Source of the DNA: Sarcocystis neurona
Taxonomy: Eukaryota > Apicomplexa > Conoidasida > Eucoccidiorida > Sarcocystidae
NCBI GenBank assembly: GCA_000727475.1
Contig: KL647297.1
Span: 3,195,262-3,259,261 of the forward strand
Length of the DNA: 64,000 nt
Reading direction: 5' to 3'
The notes under the pieces were generated by a model. That model ran no database searches and was not told the DNA's origin. It saw nothing but the letters and a program-made list of their open reading frames with translations. Below, in pieces: positions 36,551 to 48,223 of the stretch. A program made the position numbers and the translations under genes. Position 1 is the first letter of the stretch; every line of letters begins with the position of its first letter.

Positions 36551-37144
36551 TGAAGAACTTGAGTTTCCTTCTACCATGTTGGCTGTCGCGCGCAGCGACT
36601 GACAAAAATTAGGCTATGTGTGTGTCAGGAAGGATGGCCATTGCCCGGTGGAAAGTCCAACGGACATCCACACCGGTTTTCCTGCGACGGGCACTGCGCT
36701 TAGTGTAGTCTTCCTGTTGAATATGTTGAGGCAAAGCACATATGTTCCTTCTAGTAGTTGCCTCTCCACGGGAACCTTTCGTCAATATTCCACAAGTCTC
36801 GATTTCCCACGTTGTGTCTCTACTCGGGTTCGCGGCTGTGTGTCTACTGAAGAACTTGAGTTTCCTTCAACCATGTTGGCTGTCGCGCGAAGCGACTGAC
36901 AAAAATTAGGCTGTGTGTGTGTCAGGAAGGATAACCGTTGCCCGGGGGAAAGTCCAACGGACATCCACACCGATTTTCCTGCGACGGGCACTGCGCTTAG
37001 TGTAGTCTTCCTGTTGAATATGCTGACGCAAAGCACATATGTTCCTTCTAGTAGTTGCCTCTCCAAGGGAACCTTTCGTCAATATTCCACAAGTCTCGAT
37101 TTCCCACGTTGTGTCGCTACTCGGGTTCGCGGCTGAGTGTCTAG
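36551..37144. repeat. tandem duplication, 297-bp unit x2
   Basis: Two copies, 36551-36847 and 36848-37144, are about 95% identical (roughly 14 differences by eye). A fragment of a third copy may follow at 37,145. On the minus strand each copy carries a possible 60-base exon (see separate entry). Confidence 0.95.
36776..37132 (-). CDS. possible duplicated 60-base exon pair
   Basis: In each 297-bp copy the minus strand shows an AG-bounded segment followed by GTTCCC: 36835-36776 and 37132-37073. Each is 60 bases and reads ANPS(R/S)DTTWEIETCGILTK in the same frame. It begins with two bases and ends with one base of split codons, so any number of copies can be joined in frame. The acceptors (CACACAG, CACTCAG) are acceptable; the donor is weak. 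I infer a gene on the minus strand with upstream exons beyond 37,150, not resolved. The plus-strand ORFs here (36618-36899, 36915-37136) are the alternative. Confidence 0.35.
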
Positions 37145-38706
37145 AAGAACTACACACTTTTCTTCCCTTCTTTACCGTGGGCACGACATTTGTAGTATAT
37201 CTCACCCACCTACATGACTCCGTAGATGTCTTGTCTACGTGGTGTGATCGAGCAAGACCTTTCGACTACCGTCGTTGCAGTGGGCAACACAGAAACAGGA
37301 GGATAGCTTCGCGGAGATGTTCACCCGTAGGTCGTGGCAGTGCACAAGGTCGCTCTGCACCACGAGAAGGGATTCTCGTTTTGACGAATTCCACATTAGA
37401 ATTTCGACTTCTATTGCCCTCGTTAGTATTAACCGTTATAATAAGAAGGACTGCACATGACCGTGACGGTCCTCATCTGCGATTGTAAACTACTTAAGCG
37501 CCCATGTTACATCGACGGGACAGGTTGACAACAAGAAAGAATCGAAACAGACCATCGTGGGGCGTACGGTGACATAGGTTTCTCTGTAGAGAAATGTGTG
37601 AACGAAGAAATTTGTTGTTTTTTGGCGGACTCGGCTACACTGCCCCACACTAAGCGCCGGTGGCACTGCATGGGTCGCAGCGTAAAAACGCATTATATGT
37701 CGTTTTGCCCAATACTTGCCGTGCTGACTCCACACGCGGGTTGCTCCTAGGAAGTAACTTCAACGTGCTCCTCCAGCATAATTTTCACGACCGGCTATAC
37801 ATGCGTCGAGCTGCCCTAAAGTGAACTGCAGCGCCGTCCACGTTTTCCCACGAGCTACGATATACATTCGAGAGCCATTCAACGTTTATAGGTGTCAAAT
37901 GATCTCTCTCATGTGCGCAGCTCGTGGGGAACTGCTGGGCACCGAACGGTTGCTGGCTGTGCATCACCAAATGGACTTCAGTAAAGATCTTAGGTTTGCT
38001 GTTATTAGTGTTCGGGCAAGAACTCACGGATGACGACCTTCTCTGACTGTGTCGTGTGACGTGCAGAACAAGTTCGCGTTATGGAAGACACTGCTACTAT
38101 ATGAGGACGGGGCCAACGCTTCAGCAAACCGATCGAGTTGGACAGAAATGCCACAGCAGACGGCCCAATAGCGGTTGCTCCTGGCAAACCTGCTCCGCCT
38201 GACAACGGTCCGCTCACAGCTGAGTTCCGCATGTCACCATTAGTTGCTAGCGTAGTCGCTCGGTCCCGCGAGCAAAGCTCGGGAATCCTATTTATCTTCG
38301 ATTCAGAAAACCACCGAACTTCTTCTGATTTTTCCACCCAGGATATCCCCCCATTGCACCATCAGCGGTACACAGAACGATACCACCTGCTGCTGAACTG
38401 TATTTGCTGCCGCCAGTCAGAAACACGCATCGTGACCACAACCTCGCGAATAGTGGACAGCACATCCTTTCGATCGCTTCCCCCATTCTCGACTTTTGAT
38501 TGGCTCGCGGGTAACTCGCTCGTTCTCTGACACATTCCTGTTGCAATATGATTAGGGATTTGGTCCGTATGTTCTGGTCAGCATGAACATTCGTCCCCAT
38601 AACTGCCCGACCACTTCCAGTGTGTCCAGGTGTCTTATACATCAGTTTGCATTATGGTCGGCTCGCCCACTCCGTGGCCTCTATACGACGTGGTATCATA
38701 TCTGTA
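37145..38706. other. repeat-poor DNA, no assignable gene
   Basis: Plus frame 37039-37488 (149 codons) overlaps the end of the duplicated region. Minus frame 38292-38642 and plus frame 38138-38530 overlap each other. None has supporting splice sites or domain. The minus-strand gene ending at 38,707 leaves this as its downstream flank. Confidence 0.4.
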
Positions 38707-41539
38707 TTACTCATCGCCGTGTGCCCCTACGTGACTTTCACTTCTATCGGAGGGTTGTGTGCCCCCGGCTGGAAACTTCGCAAGTTGCCTAAAGAAGTCT
38801 ATTTGCAGGGTCGTCAGATCCACGACACGCATCAATGCTGGCTGTATGTCTGTATCACGGTGTACTGCCTCGAAAAGAGCGCCCACCACATTCACAGTCT
38901 TCGTCAACAGTTGAGCTGCAACATCACCAATGGGAACACTGGCACCACCGAAACTCACCTTGTAACCCCCACCAACTTCGACACCCCTCTCCAAACTTTC
39001 GGGAAGTTCACAGCTTCGTGAAGTGCTTCCAAGCCCAGGCACGCCTGGTGAGTCTTCAACATGCGAGGGTAAACTGTCTTCCTCTGCGCGCCACACACAG
39101 CAAGATCTACAGGCCGACCGCGTCACACGTCTGAACTCCTGACCAAGTGTCACACCACTGCAAACGTGGCCCTGCCTTCGCTAACGGTCCGACGTAGAGA
39201 GTGCGATGCTGTAGACCGCCGGGCAACCAAGAGTTGACCCAGCGGGAACGTGAACTGGCAACGCCTACACTGGAATTGCGGGCAATACCCCAAGCCCCCT
39301 CCGTCCAACACAACAGACTATGAACTTTTGTCGGTCATATCTAAAAGCTTCATCAGCCACACAATGTAGCACGTCAAAAAACAGTGTGTGGCTTACCATC
39401 CTGGAATTCCTCCATGACTACCTCCAACCCACTAGACTCGAATTTCGGACTATAAACGTGATGTGTACTCAGGCCTCGCCGTAAACTGTCTTCTCGCATT
39501 TCCATTCTCCGCCCCTGATCTCTCCGCTGAGTATCGTCAACCGTATCGGTGTTCCCCGCACCAGCACCACTGGTATCACCTTGTAAATGTTGGGTAGTGC
39601 TACCGCCCCCTGAGAAGATTCCACGCTGTATCACGCTCCGTACGTATCCGCTTCGGAAGGGTACTCTGTCTCGTCCTACGCGACACACACAAGATCTACA
39701 CGCTGACAGCATCACACGTCCAAGCCTCAGATAAAGAACCACACCACTGCAAACGTAGCCCTGCTTCCGCTAAAGGTCAGACGTAGAGAACGCGATGCTG
39801 CAGAACGCGGCGTAACCCAAAGTTGACCCAGTAGGAATGTGAACTGGCAGCGTCTACATGTGAGAAGGATTGCAGTCAATACCACAAGCCCAGACCGTCC
39901 AACAACATCTACTACGAACTTTTCTTGTGTAATATGTAGACGCTTCATCAGCCACATAATGTAGTACGTCAAAAAACAGTGTGTGGCCTACCAGTCCGCA
40001 ATTCCTCCCTGAGTGCAGACGGCCCACTAGACGCGGATCCCGGAGTATAAACGTGAGGTGGACTCGGACTCCGCGCTGGCCTCGGCTCTAGCTCTTCCTC
40101 GCTCTGCTGCTCATCGCTCTGCTCACTATCGTCAGCCATATCGGCGTCCCCCGCACCACCACCACTGGCATCATGTCGTAAATTTTGGCTACTGTTATCA
40201 CTTTGTGAAGAGACTCCGCTCCAAGTCACGCCCCCCGTGTATCCACCTTGCCTGAGCGAACTGTCTCCTCCTACGCGACACACACAAGATCCACGCGCTG
40301 ACAGCGTCACAGGTCCAAGCCTCAGATAAAGAACCACACCACTGCAAACGTAGCCCTGCTTCCGCTAAAGGTCAGACGTAGAGAACGCGATGCTGCAGAA
40401 CGCGGCGTAACCCAAAGTTGACCCAGTAGGAATGTGAACTGGCAACGTCTACATGTGAGAAGGATTGCAGTCAATACCACAAGCCCAGACCGTCCAACAA
40501 AATCTACTACGAACTTTTCTTGTGTCATATGTAGACGCTTCATCAGCCACATAATGTAGTACGTCAAAAAACAGTGTGTGGCCTACCAGTCCGCAATTCC
40601 TCCCTGAGTGCAGACGGCCCACTAGACGCGGATCCCGGAGTATAAACGTGAGGTGGACTCGGACTCCGCGCTGGCCTCGGCTCTAGCTCTTCCTCGCTCT
40701 GCTGTTCATCGCTCCGCTCAGTACTGTCAACCACATCGGCGTCCCCCCCACCACCACCACTGGCATCATGTCGTAAATTTTGGCTACTGTTATCGCTTTG
40801 TGAAGAGACTCCATTTTGTCTACCGTCCCGAACATTTCCACTTTGCAGCGGTAAAGTGTCTCCACCTGCGCGACACACACGATCTACATGCTGACAGCAT
40901 CACAGGTCTACGCTCCAGATAAAGCGTCACACTACTGCAAAACGTAGCCGTGACTTCGCTAACGGTCGGACGTAGAGAACGCGATGCTGCAGACGGCGGG
41001 GCAACCCAACGTTGACCCAGCAGGAACGTGAACTGGCAACGTCTATACGTGAGAACAAGCGCGGTCAATACCACAAGCCCAGTCCGGACCAACACAATCT
41101 ATTATGAATTTTTCTATTCTCATATTTAGACGCTTCATCAGCCACATAATGTAGTACGTCAAAAAACAGTCTGTGGCTTACCACTCTGCAATTCCTCACT
41201 ACCTGCAGACGGCCCACTGGGCGTGGTATCTGGGCTGTCAACGGGATGTGGATTCGGACTCTGAGGTGAACTCTCTTCTGGCGCTACCGTGCTCTGCTGC
41301 TTGTCGCTCCGCTCAGTACTTGCAACTGTATCAGGGTGCCCCCCGTCCCCTTTAGGACCTTCACAACAGGCTGCTGCGCAACCCAACAATCCTGGAGTCC
41401 AGCCATAAAGCAACACATCCGATGCATTTCTACCTTGCTCAATAAACCGAGTGCTGCGGATCACAGCTGCACAGAGCAGGAGCGCTAAATAGCGCCCTGT
41501 GCAGAAATGCGAGGCGTATGTGGGAAGCACTTGTGCCAT
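38707..41539 (-). CDS. predicted secreted protein with three tandem exon cassettes (523 aa)
   Basis: Five exons (minus): 41539-41182, 40865-40587, 40270-39992, 39675-39397 and 39083-38707 (stop). Exon 1 starts at ATG. Its N-terminus (MAQVLPTYASHFCTGRY, then a LALLLCAAVI core) looks like a signal peptide. Exons 2-4 are each exactly 279 bases, repeat every 595 bases and are separated by 316-base introns. Every junction falls after the first base of a codon, so cassettes can be added or lost without frameshift. Cassettes are Ser/Gly/Asp/Glu/Pro-rich (ASGGGAGDAD; PARSPSPPHVYTPG) and probably disordered. The final exon adds a unique, folded-looking domain (SVPIGDVAAQLLTKTVNVV; QPALMRVVDLTTLQIDFF). 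Donors are GTAAGC or GTAGGC; acceptors are CGCGCAG or CGCGTAG. No known family recognised. Secretion and a surface or vacuole role are inference. Confidence 0.8.
39397..40865. repeat. 595-bp tandem exon-plus-intron cassettes
   Basis: Units start at 39397, 39992 and 40587, with homologous sequence extending left into 39,084-39,396 and right to about 41,340. The 316-base introns 39676-39991 and 40271-40586 differ at only about seven positions. The exon at 39397-39675 is strongly diverged from the other two, and the first ~60 coding bases of the 40865-40587 exon are replaced relative to its neighbour. Confidence 0.95.
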
Positions 41540-44430
41540 TGTGGGCTGAAAGTCTGAGACGGCTGGACCAGTCTGAAGCACGTAGAGGAGCTGTGGGCAG
41601 CCCAAGTTCACACTATAAGTTCACAGATGGTGATTTAGACCTTCACGGCAAGCCAACGAAGACTACAACGATACGGCAGAATTGCTTGAAACGGTGGGCG
41701 AGCCAAACTTCGTATACAGACATAAGATGAAACAGTCCCTCTGCTTCCCTCAGTTTCTACAAGAATCCCCACACCACTGCGGTTTTGGAAGCCGTATCGG
41801 TGTCGCAGCGCCATTGAATTAGAGACGCGAAATCCCACTGTGTGGAACGGATGTCGAGGGGAAACACCCTGGCAAACGACGCCTTACTGCGTATGTTCGA
41901 GTGCTGCGCTGCGTACCTGGTCATAGCAATCCCCACAAGAAGTGATGCTCTACGGGTGGCGTCTCGTAACAGCTACGTTTTTCCACGTGTTGGGGAGCAC
42001 CGAAGAGCACCGGCAGCTTCGACGCGCCTTTCTGACACCTTCGCGTAATTCCGAAATCGCTTCCATGCACCCCTACGATGATCATTAATCCATCCTTAGA
42101 AGGACGCCATGGTGACATCTCTCAAGGAGACAGTGCTCCGTAACAAAACTATGGGCACAAGAGGAGAGACAGTGCCTCAGCTCTTTGGGTGGACATGGCT
42201 GAAGCTGAGACTTTATCGCCACATGACGACTACGAAATATGTCTCACGATGCGCGTTACAATATGGACACGACGTGCGATGGAACTGACACCGTCTCATG
42301 ATAGAATCAGTACATCAAAGTTACTTAGAAGAAATGTGTGTGTCGTATTTCGTACTTTGGACCGGCATTTGAAGATGGTCCTGTGCGCTTCTTCTAAACT
42401 GAACTACGCTCATTGCCCTTCACACCACCTGGATCTGCCAGCGTAACTGAAGAGTGAACGTCGCCGTGGCGCATATATGCATGTATACCAATATCTCTGT
42501 AAGTCAACTTGCACCCGCGCAAGGCGTTAAATGTTGCGTGCAGTTGCACATACGGGGGGGTCTGATGGCGAGGTTCAAACAGGACTCTTCTCGAACGTGG
42601 CAGTACAAAGGAGACTAGAAGCAGCAGCGCAGTCGATCCCGCGCTTCTCAGCGGGCCGCCTGCGTGGCATCCAAAGAAGATGCTTCCATTTTCCTTGTCT
42701 TTGCCTGCCCACATCGGGAGATACAAGTCCACCGACGTGGAGTCACGCTGCGAAAACAGCGCCACAGCCCGCTTGAGTGGTGTCCGAAAAAGACGCGTCC
42801 TTTGTCTTAGCCCTTGCGTCCCCACTTCATGACACACAAGTGCGCTAACGACACGTCTAGTTCTCTCCCTCAGTTTTGGTGCGAGAAGGTCTGAACGAAA
42901 CGCGTTTTCATCTTTCGTGGTGCCCTTTTACCTACACTGGTACACGCGCGCGTAGAGGACTAGATGGTCGTCAGCAGGTGCCGTGGCTATTGTTCACGCG
43001 TTGGTACCTCGCGCGCCGTAGTGGAGCACCCGTTTTCCGCCGCTATAGTGTTTTTTCAGTTAAGTCGCACCAGGCAACCCGCAGCACAGACTTGCTGATG
43101 TTGCCCAGGTTGTGCGGGTGCTCCGCGGCACAAAACTCTCAATAGTTCGGAACACTACATAGACGAGTATTCCCCTTGACGGGTCCAGAAGGTCCTGTAT
43201 CCGCTCTGTATCCGCTTTTTGTACTCTATTTTGTAGAGTACTTTGGGGGCGGCTCAAGTTTCATGCTGCAGGCGCGACGGCGAGCACCTCATCCACACGT
43301 GTGTACCTTCCGAGTCTTACTTTACACGCGTTCAGCGGTGAAGACGACCTCCATCCACAGTGAAGAAAGCATCCTGGCATCCGGAGGTGGGGGCCGCAAA
43401 AACCCTGAGAAGCCGATTTTCAAAACGACCCAATTCGACTCCGCCTAAAAAGGTTTTTACACACTTATCGCAATGACTTATTTTCCAGTCCTATCAACAA
43501 GCAAATTACGCTACAAGAGGGGTCCCAGGTCTCACGAGGATGGAATTGAACGCGCGCTACACTGTGCAACGGTGCCTCCTACAATATCGTGTGACTGCAT
43601 TCTGCCCATGTACGTTGCTACTACCGACGCAAACTACACACCTCTTTGCAGGTACCCCTAAGAGCTAGTACTCCTTTGTTCATCCGCAGTGTGGCTGCAC
43701 ACGTATGTGCGTACGCTCTGCTGTGTCACTCCTTCCGTATATGTCCAAGTGGGACGGAGGAGGTGGACATTTAGATTCTCCACACCTGTCACTCGTTGAC
43801 AGGAATGCAGACCCCCCTTTTTCCAATGTGGGACGCTATACGAACCCGGTCTCCATTGTGACAAGGCTAGTAACTTGACATTGCAGGGATTGAGACTCCA
43901 ACTCCCCACGTTGCAAGTGGTGGAAGTTTTCCACTGCGCTTAAGAGTTACGAGAGTCAGCCGCCTTTCAAGTCCATGCAGAAACGTAGGATACATAAGCG
44001 TCCTTCACGCGGGGCTGCAGAAGCTTTGCTTAACACCTAGACGCGTTACAGAACGAGACATATAACAGTAAAGAGTGGTGTCACAGACTCTTGTCGAGTG
44101 GAATCTCTTCCGGGTCGGGGGATTCAGCCGCCAACTCGCAGCTCTGCACGACCTTCAGCGGGGCGCAGTACACCTGCTAAGGAATAAGAGCATCTCGACA
44201 GCACAGACAAGAGTGTGACACCTCACCCTCAACGAGAAGCTATCCCATCCATCAGTGGCGGCACCTGCGTTTTCCCTCCGCATGTACCAAACAGGCACAC
44301 AGTGTTGCAATGTAGACGCACTGCAACACTGTGTGTACACGTGAATAAGGCTTCCACAGACGAGTGAGTCTTGGCGTCTTCTTTTATTTGGAGGCGTAGG
44401 ACTGAATGTTTCGCAGTCTACCAATATCAC
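41540..44430. other. repeat-poor DNA, no firm gene
   Basis: A 147-codon minus frame (42394-42837) contains LKRAVALFSQRDSTSVD and ends VTLADPGGVKGNERSSV; a shorter plus frame covers the same DNA. It may be a real single-exon gene, but it lacks a start context, signal peptide or family. Other frames (41635-41838, 42876-43145, 43658-43909) are weaker. I cannot support a gene here. Confidence 0.4.
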
Positions 44431-44586
44431 CTCCGACACAGTGGCCGTTTCGCATCCCAGAAGTTGCCAACGCTGAACGTAGGCGGCACCAGCCTGTGGG
44501 TTGCAGCATGACTTTGCCCTGCTGGTGTGTTCTGGAAGCCCGACTACAGAGAGTCGAAGATGGGCGACCGCAGCAGCTGCTTGCTG
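44431..44586 (-). CDS. internal exon of a hypothetical protein
   Basis: A 156-base segment (52 codons, phase 0 at both ends) lies between a good acceptor (TGTTTGCTTGCAG) and GTGATA. It reads QQAAAAVAHLRLSVVGLPEH and later AYVQRWQLLGCETATVSE. The reading frame stays open beyond the donor to 44,155, so the donor is uncertain. No start exon was identified. Family unknown. Confidence 0.35.
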
Positions 44587-47572
44587 CTGCAAGCAAACAC
44601 ACAGCGACCGAAGGCACGTGCTGCAGCCCAGCTTGTAGAAGGCAGTTCGATACCACCCCTACGCTAAAAACACCATACATGTCGAACCTGGGTACGTTGT
44701 TAACGTTGGATGCAGAGTAATACAGTGTTTTTAATAGCAGCTGGCTTGTTCGCAGGGTTGACGTCTCCCCACACCTTCGCTTCCAGTGCGTCTGCGCTTC
44801 ACGTGCGGGTATACCATGTGTGGCGTTGCGGGCGTTGATCAACACCACAGGTGAGCTACTAGCGCACAAAGAACGTCCTCGAGACAAGCACTATTTAGAA
44901 TAGAAGCAGGCTGCACAATAGATTAGACGCACACTATCCAGATTGTTCGTAGAACGTTCTGTAGAGGAGCGCTGGGGTGCCTCGGTAACCAATCGTCGCG
45001 CTGCCAGGAGTCTTTGGGCAGAGTGCAGGAGGATCATGCCATATCGGATATTACCTGAGGAAGTGTCTAAATCTCAAGGCGTCACCTCTGCACTCTCATT
45101 CTTAAGACCCGTGTCGGACGTGAGCGACGACCTGCATTTGAGGTCGCTTGACACAACTCGGAAACAGCCACTCATCATGTAGGCACAATTCTCCATGGAG
45201 TGGAACCGACATGGAAGACCATTCTGCAGCAAAACTCCAGCTCCAGTGAGCGGATGTTGGGGATTTTCAGGCTTGCGACGCTTAACGTCTACATCAGAAA
45301 ATCTGTATACGTTATGTAAACACCTTCCTACCCAGTAGGGCACGAAGGATCCTTTGCGTTAACGAGAGAAAGAACAGGAAATTTAACGACTGAGCAAGTA
45401 GCACATCCAGTAGTAGTCGTGTCGTCCTTTTACGAAGAGAAAAGGCTAATTTGCTCAAAACAGACGACTGCACAGTCAACCGGGCAAACTGCGGCTTGAA
45501 TCCTTGTCCGTCGACTGAACGTGTCGTGGCGCGGACAGCGCTAAGCAGTCTTTTGTAAAGGTGCAGAATGAGAATTGTACTGTTTATTCAATGCGGGTGC
45601 GCCGTAAACCTCCGAGGATCCATGAGACTGCGAGCTTCCGAACCTTTCCCTCTCGTGGTTTTGCGTCACATACTCACACAGTTCTGAAAACTCTATTAGT
45701 GAATTTAACTCGCGAGTAGCTTGACGAACTAGCTAAGCAGCAGCCAGAACTTGAACTTATCTGCGCAGTGAAGGAGGACCTGCGTGCAGTTTGCTTACTG
45801 TATTGAACTGCCACAGACAAACCGCATGGATCTCGGAGCTCACGTCCTGCCATGTGAATGACCAGGCAGCCTTGGTCACCTCCAGTTTACGGTGGTGTTG
45901 CAAACGTTCCGTGAGCAAGTCGCATGTTGGATCCAGCAAGTCAGTGCCACACAAAGACGACCTCGTCAGCAGTGACCAGGCAGATAAATACCAAGGAGGT
46001 ACTTCTGTTAAATCAGGCGCGAGTGCGGTCGGCTACAGAGTTCCTGTCACAGTGCCTGATCACACACCAGTCATGAACAGTAATACGGCAGTGTGTAAAT
46101 GATATTTTCGCCGATCTCGAAAAATCGAAACCAGCACCCGTATGATGTTTGCTTCTTCAGCAGTTCGTAACAGTAACGCCGCAAAATTGTCACCTACTGG
46201 GGCTCTTGTGATCTGGCGGCTCACTCCTTGAAGGGTCGTACAAGACGTGTCTCGTACCGCAGTGCGGGTAAACGGGTCTTTCGCGAGGAGAGGAATGCAA
46301 ACGTACAGCGGAGATCAGGAGAGCGCAAGGTTCCTACCACTCGTTACGCTGCGCTACCTGCAAAGGTGGACGCCAGAGCAGCCCTGGATTACACAGATTA
46401 CGGTTTGCCTCTGCCGCTGTAGACAATCTCTATGCCCTTCTGTTAACGCTGTGCGTCTACGCAGTCTTGGTGTCCAGGTGCTGCGCCGGGTCACAACAGA
46501 GGGACAAGATTTAGCATCTGAGGCACTTGCGTCATGAATGAAAAACGTGGTAACAGGTAGTTCCCCTTCAGCGAGCCTTTTCTCCATCTAAGTGTCAGTG
46601 AAAGGAAGATTGCAAGACGGCCTGATTCGCTGGTAGCTCAACATTCTCCAAGTGGTGCTGGACCGATGAAGACAGTGTCCTTCATTTCTGCTCGTCGAGC
46701 TGGTATAACGTAACGAGTTAGCTGCGGGGGAGCAGTGCGGGTGCCACTACTGGGACGTGGGCACTCAGAACTACTATACGTCTCAACACTTGCGCCTGGG
46801 GAGTACCTTTTGAGAAGCCCATATTTCACTTTGTCTCTCAGTAATTTTTTCTCACCAATAAACGAGATACGCAACCTGGCATAGCAGAATGTGAACTACT
46901 GCTGCCCAGACGACAACATCATTTGCTTCACTTGTTTGCAGGTCTGTTCAGGCGGAGGTTTTTAGAAAGTCTGCGCGTCTTCGAGAAGAGTGCTACACAG
47001 ACGAAGCGGGTCTCTCACTGACAGCAGGAGACCGTTGTCAGCAACAGGAGTGTTCTTACTAGTTGAGGTCTTCCCTTCGAGTGACGGGGGGGAAGAGCTC
47101 CACCCGTTGCTGCGGGGTGCACGTTGCTGAAAACCTCAAAAGCCAGCCAACATTGAGGTGTTGTACGTGAAGGGGAAATTCTTTTGGCATTGTACGCGTT
47201 GTTCACGAGGCAGAGCCGCTGCCTTGGTTCCCGCTGCCATCAGGTAATTACCAGGCATGAGTTCTGCCTAGCGTTGCTGCCCGGCGCAGATGCCGCAGAT
47301 TCAGCCGGCACGTGGCTCACATTTTATCGTGCGTGTGCAGCGTGTACAGAGGGAACCGCCACGCGTGTTCAAATTATAGTTCCAGGCGCACTAAGAGACC
47401 ACAAGAGTTCCAGAAAATGTCTCACTTTTCACAAATACCAGCCTGAGTGTCAAGTTTTGTTTTCAATTCACTCGAGGTGCACGCTCAACCCTTCAGCAAT
47501 TGTGAGATCGTCAAGGGGCGACACTGAGCGAGCCCGAAAACAATGATTATTTGATTTGTTGTGCTCGATACT
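44587..47572. other. repeat-poor DNA, nothing assignable
   Basis: Frames of 60-120 codons occur on both strands (45074-45343, 45791-46102, 46247-46537, 47184-47546). None shows a signal peptide, domain or splice partner. At 44,290-44,335 there is a perfect inverted repeat: cacacagtgttgcaatgtag against CTGCAACACTGTGTG, arms of about 15 bases, a potential hairpin. Confidence 0.45.
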
Positions 47573-48223
47573 TTACCACGGGGACCAGACTATCAGAAGC
47601 ACAAGGGTGTTGGTGACTTCACGACGCACAGCCGAACCGTGCAGTGGCATCTCTGCCCACGGTATTTTCGATGAGAAAGAGATGCAGAAGTAAATTTCAG
47701 GCGTCTCCGCTGTCGGCATTCTCTCTGAAGGGTATGGAGGGGAAAAAGTGTAGACGACAGCTTCTCGACTGACACTTTTGTTCCAGAAGTGGCCTTCTCC
47801 CTGCTTCAGGTAATCAGCGAAGAGAGAAGCGTAAGGCTGCGTCTCACTCGTGCAGGCGCCGTCATTTGCTCTGAAGGCTTCTAGGTTGTGGTTTCTGACT
47901 GGTGACGAAGGCTCAAAAATGAGGTTTTTGCTCTTGTCTACGATGCGTAACTGAGTCTTTCCAGTTAAATAGATGTCCCGAATCAAACTGCCCATATTTA
48001 GTCCCGCACGACCGATTCTTACTTCGACCGCAGGAGTACCTGACAAACCTTTCCGGGGATGTAGGGCGGTAGACGCCGCCTTCGGAGTATGAAGAATTGT
48101 GACCAAAACCGCGTACAGAAGGCATATTACATGCAGACGGTAGTTTTGTCTTCCGCGCAAAAAGGCGCCCAAAGCACAAGCTATCCCACTGCATATAAGC
48201 GGTTCCGGCATGTACGCAGGCAT
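47573..48223 (-). CDS. hypothetical exported protein, weak SAG-like pattern (216 aa)
   Basis: A single minus-strand frame from ATG (48,223) to TAA, with well-spread codon use and no simple repeats. Residues 1-50 are hydrophobic with basic residues (an uncleaved or recessed signal: LHVICLLYAVLVTILHT). The body contains NMGSLIRDIYLTGKTQLRI, CTSETQPYASLFADYLKQG, EAVVYTF and EIYFCISF. The order (nMGsLIr..gk, cysteine, Y-x-x-L-F-x-x-x-L-x-x-G, cysteine near the end) recalls Eimeria TA4/SAG-type surface antigens. Those are usually multi-exon with a C-terminal GPI signal. Here the end is a short hydrophobic run (TLVLLIVW), so the true 3' end may be spliced. The SAG call is tentative; the ORF is solid. 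Confidence 0.55.
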   Translation of the reverse strand: MPAYMPEPLICSGIACALGAFLRGRQNYRLHVICLLYAVLVTILHTPKAASTALHPRKGLSGTPAVEVRIGRAGLNMGSLIRDIYLTGKTQLRIVDKSKNLIFEPSSPVRNHNLEAFRANDGACTSETQPYASLFADYLKQGEGHFWNKSVSREAVVYTFSPPYPSERMPTAETPEIYFCISFSSKIPWAEMPLHGSAVRREVTNTLVLLIVWSPW

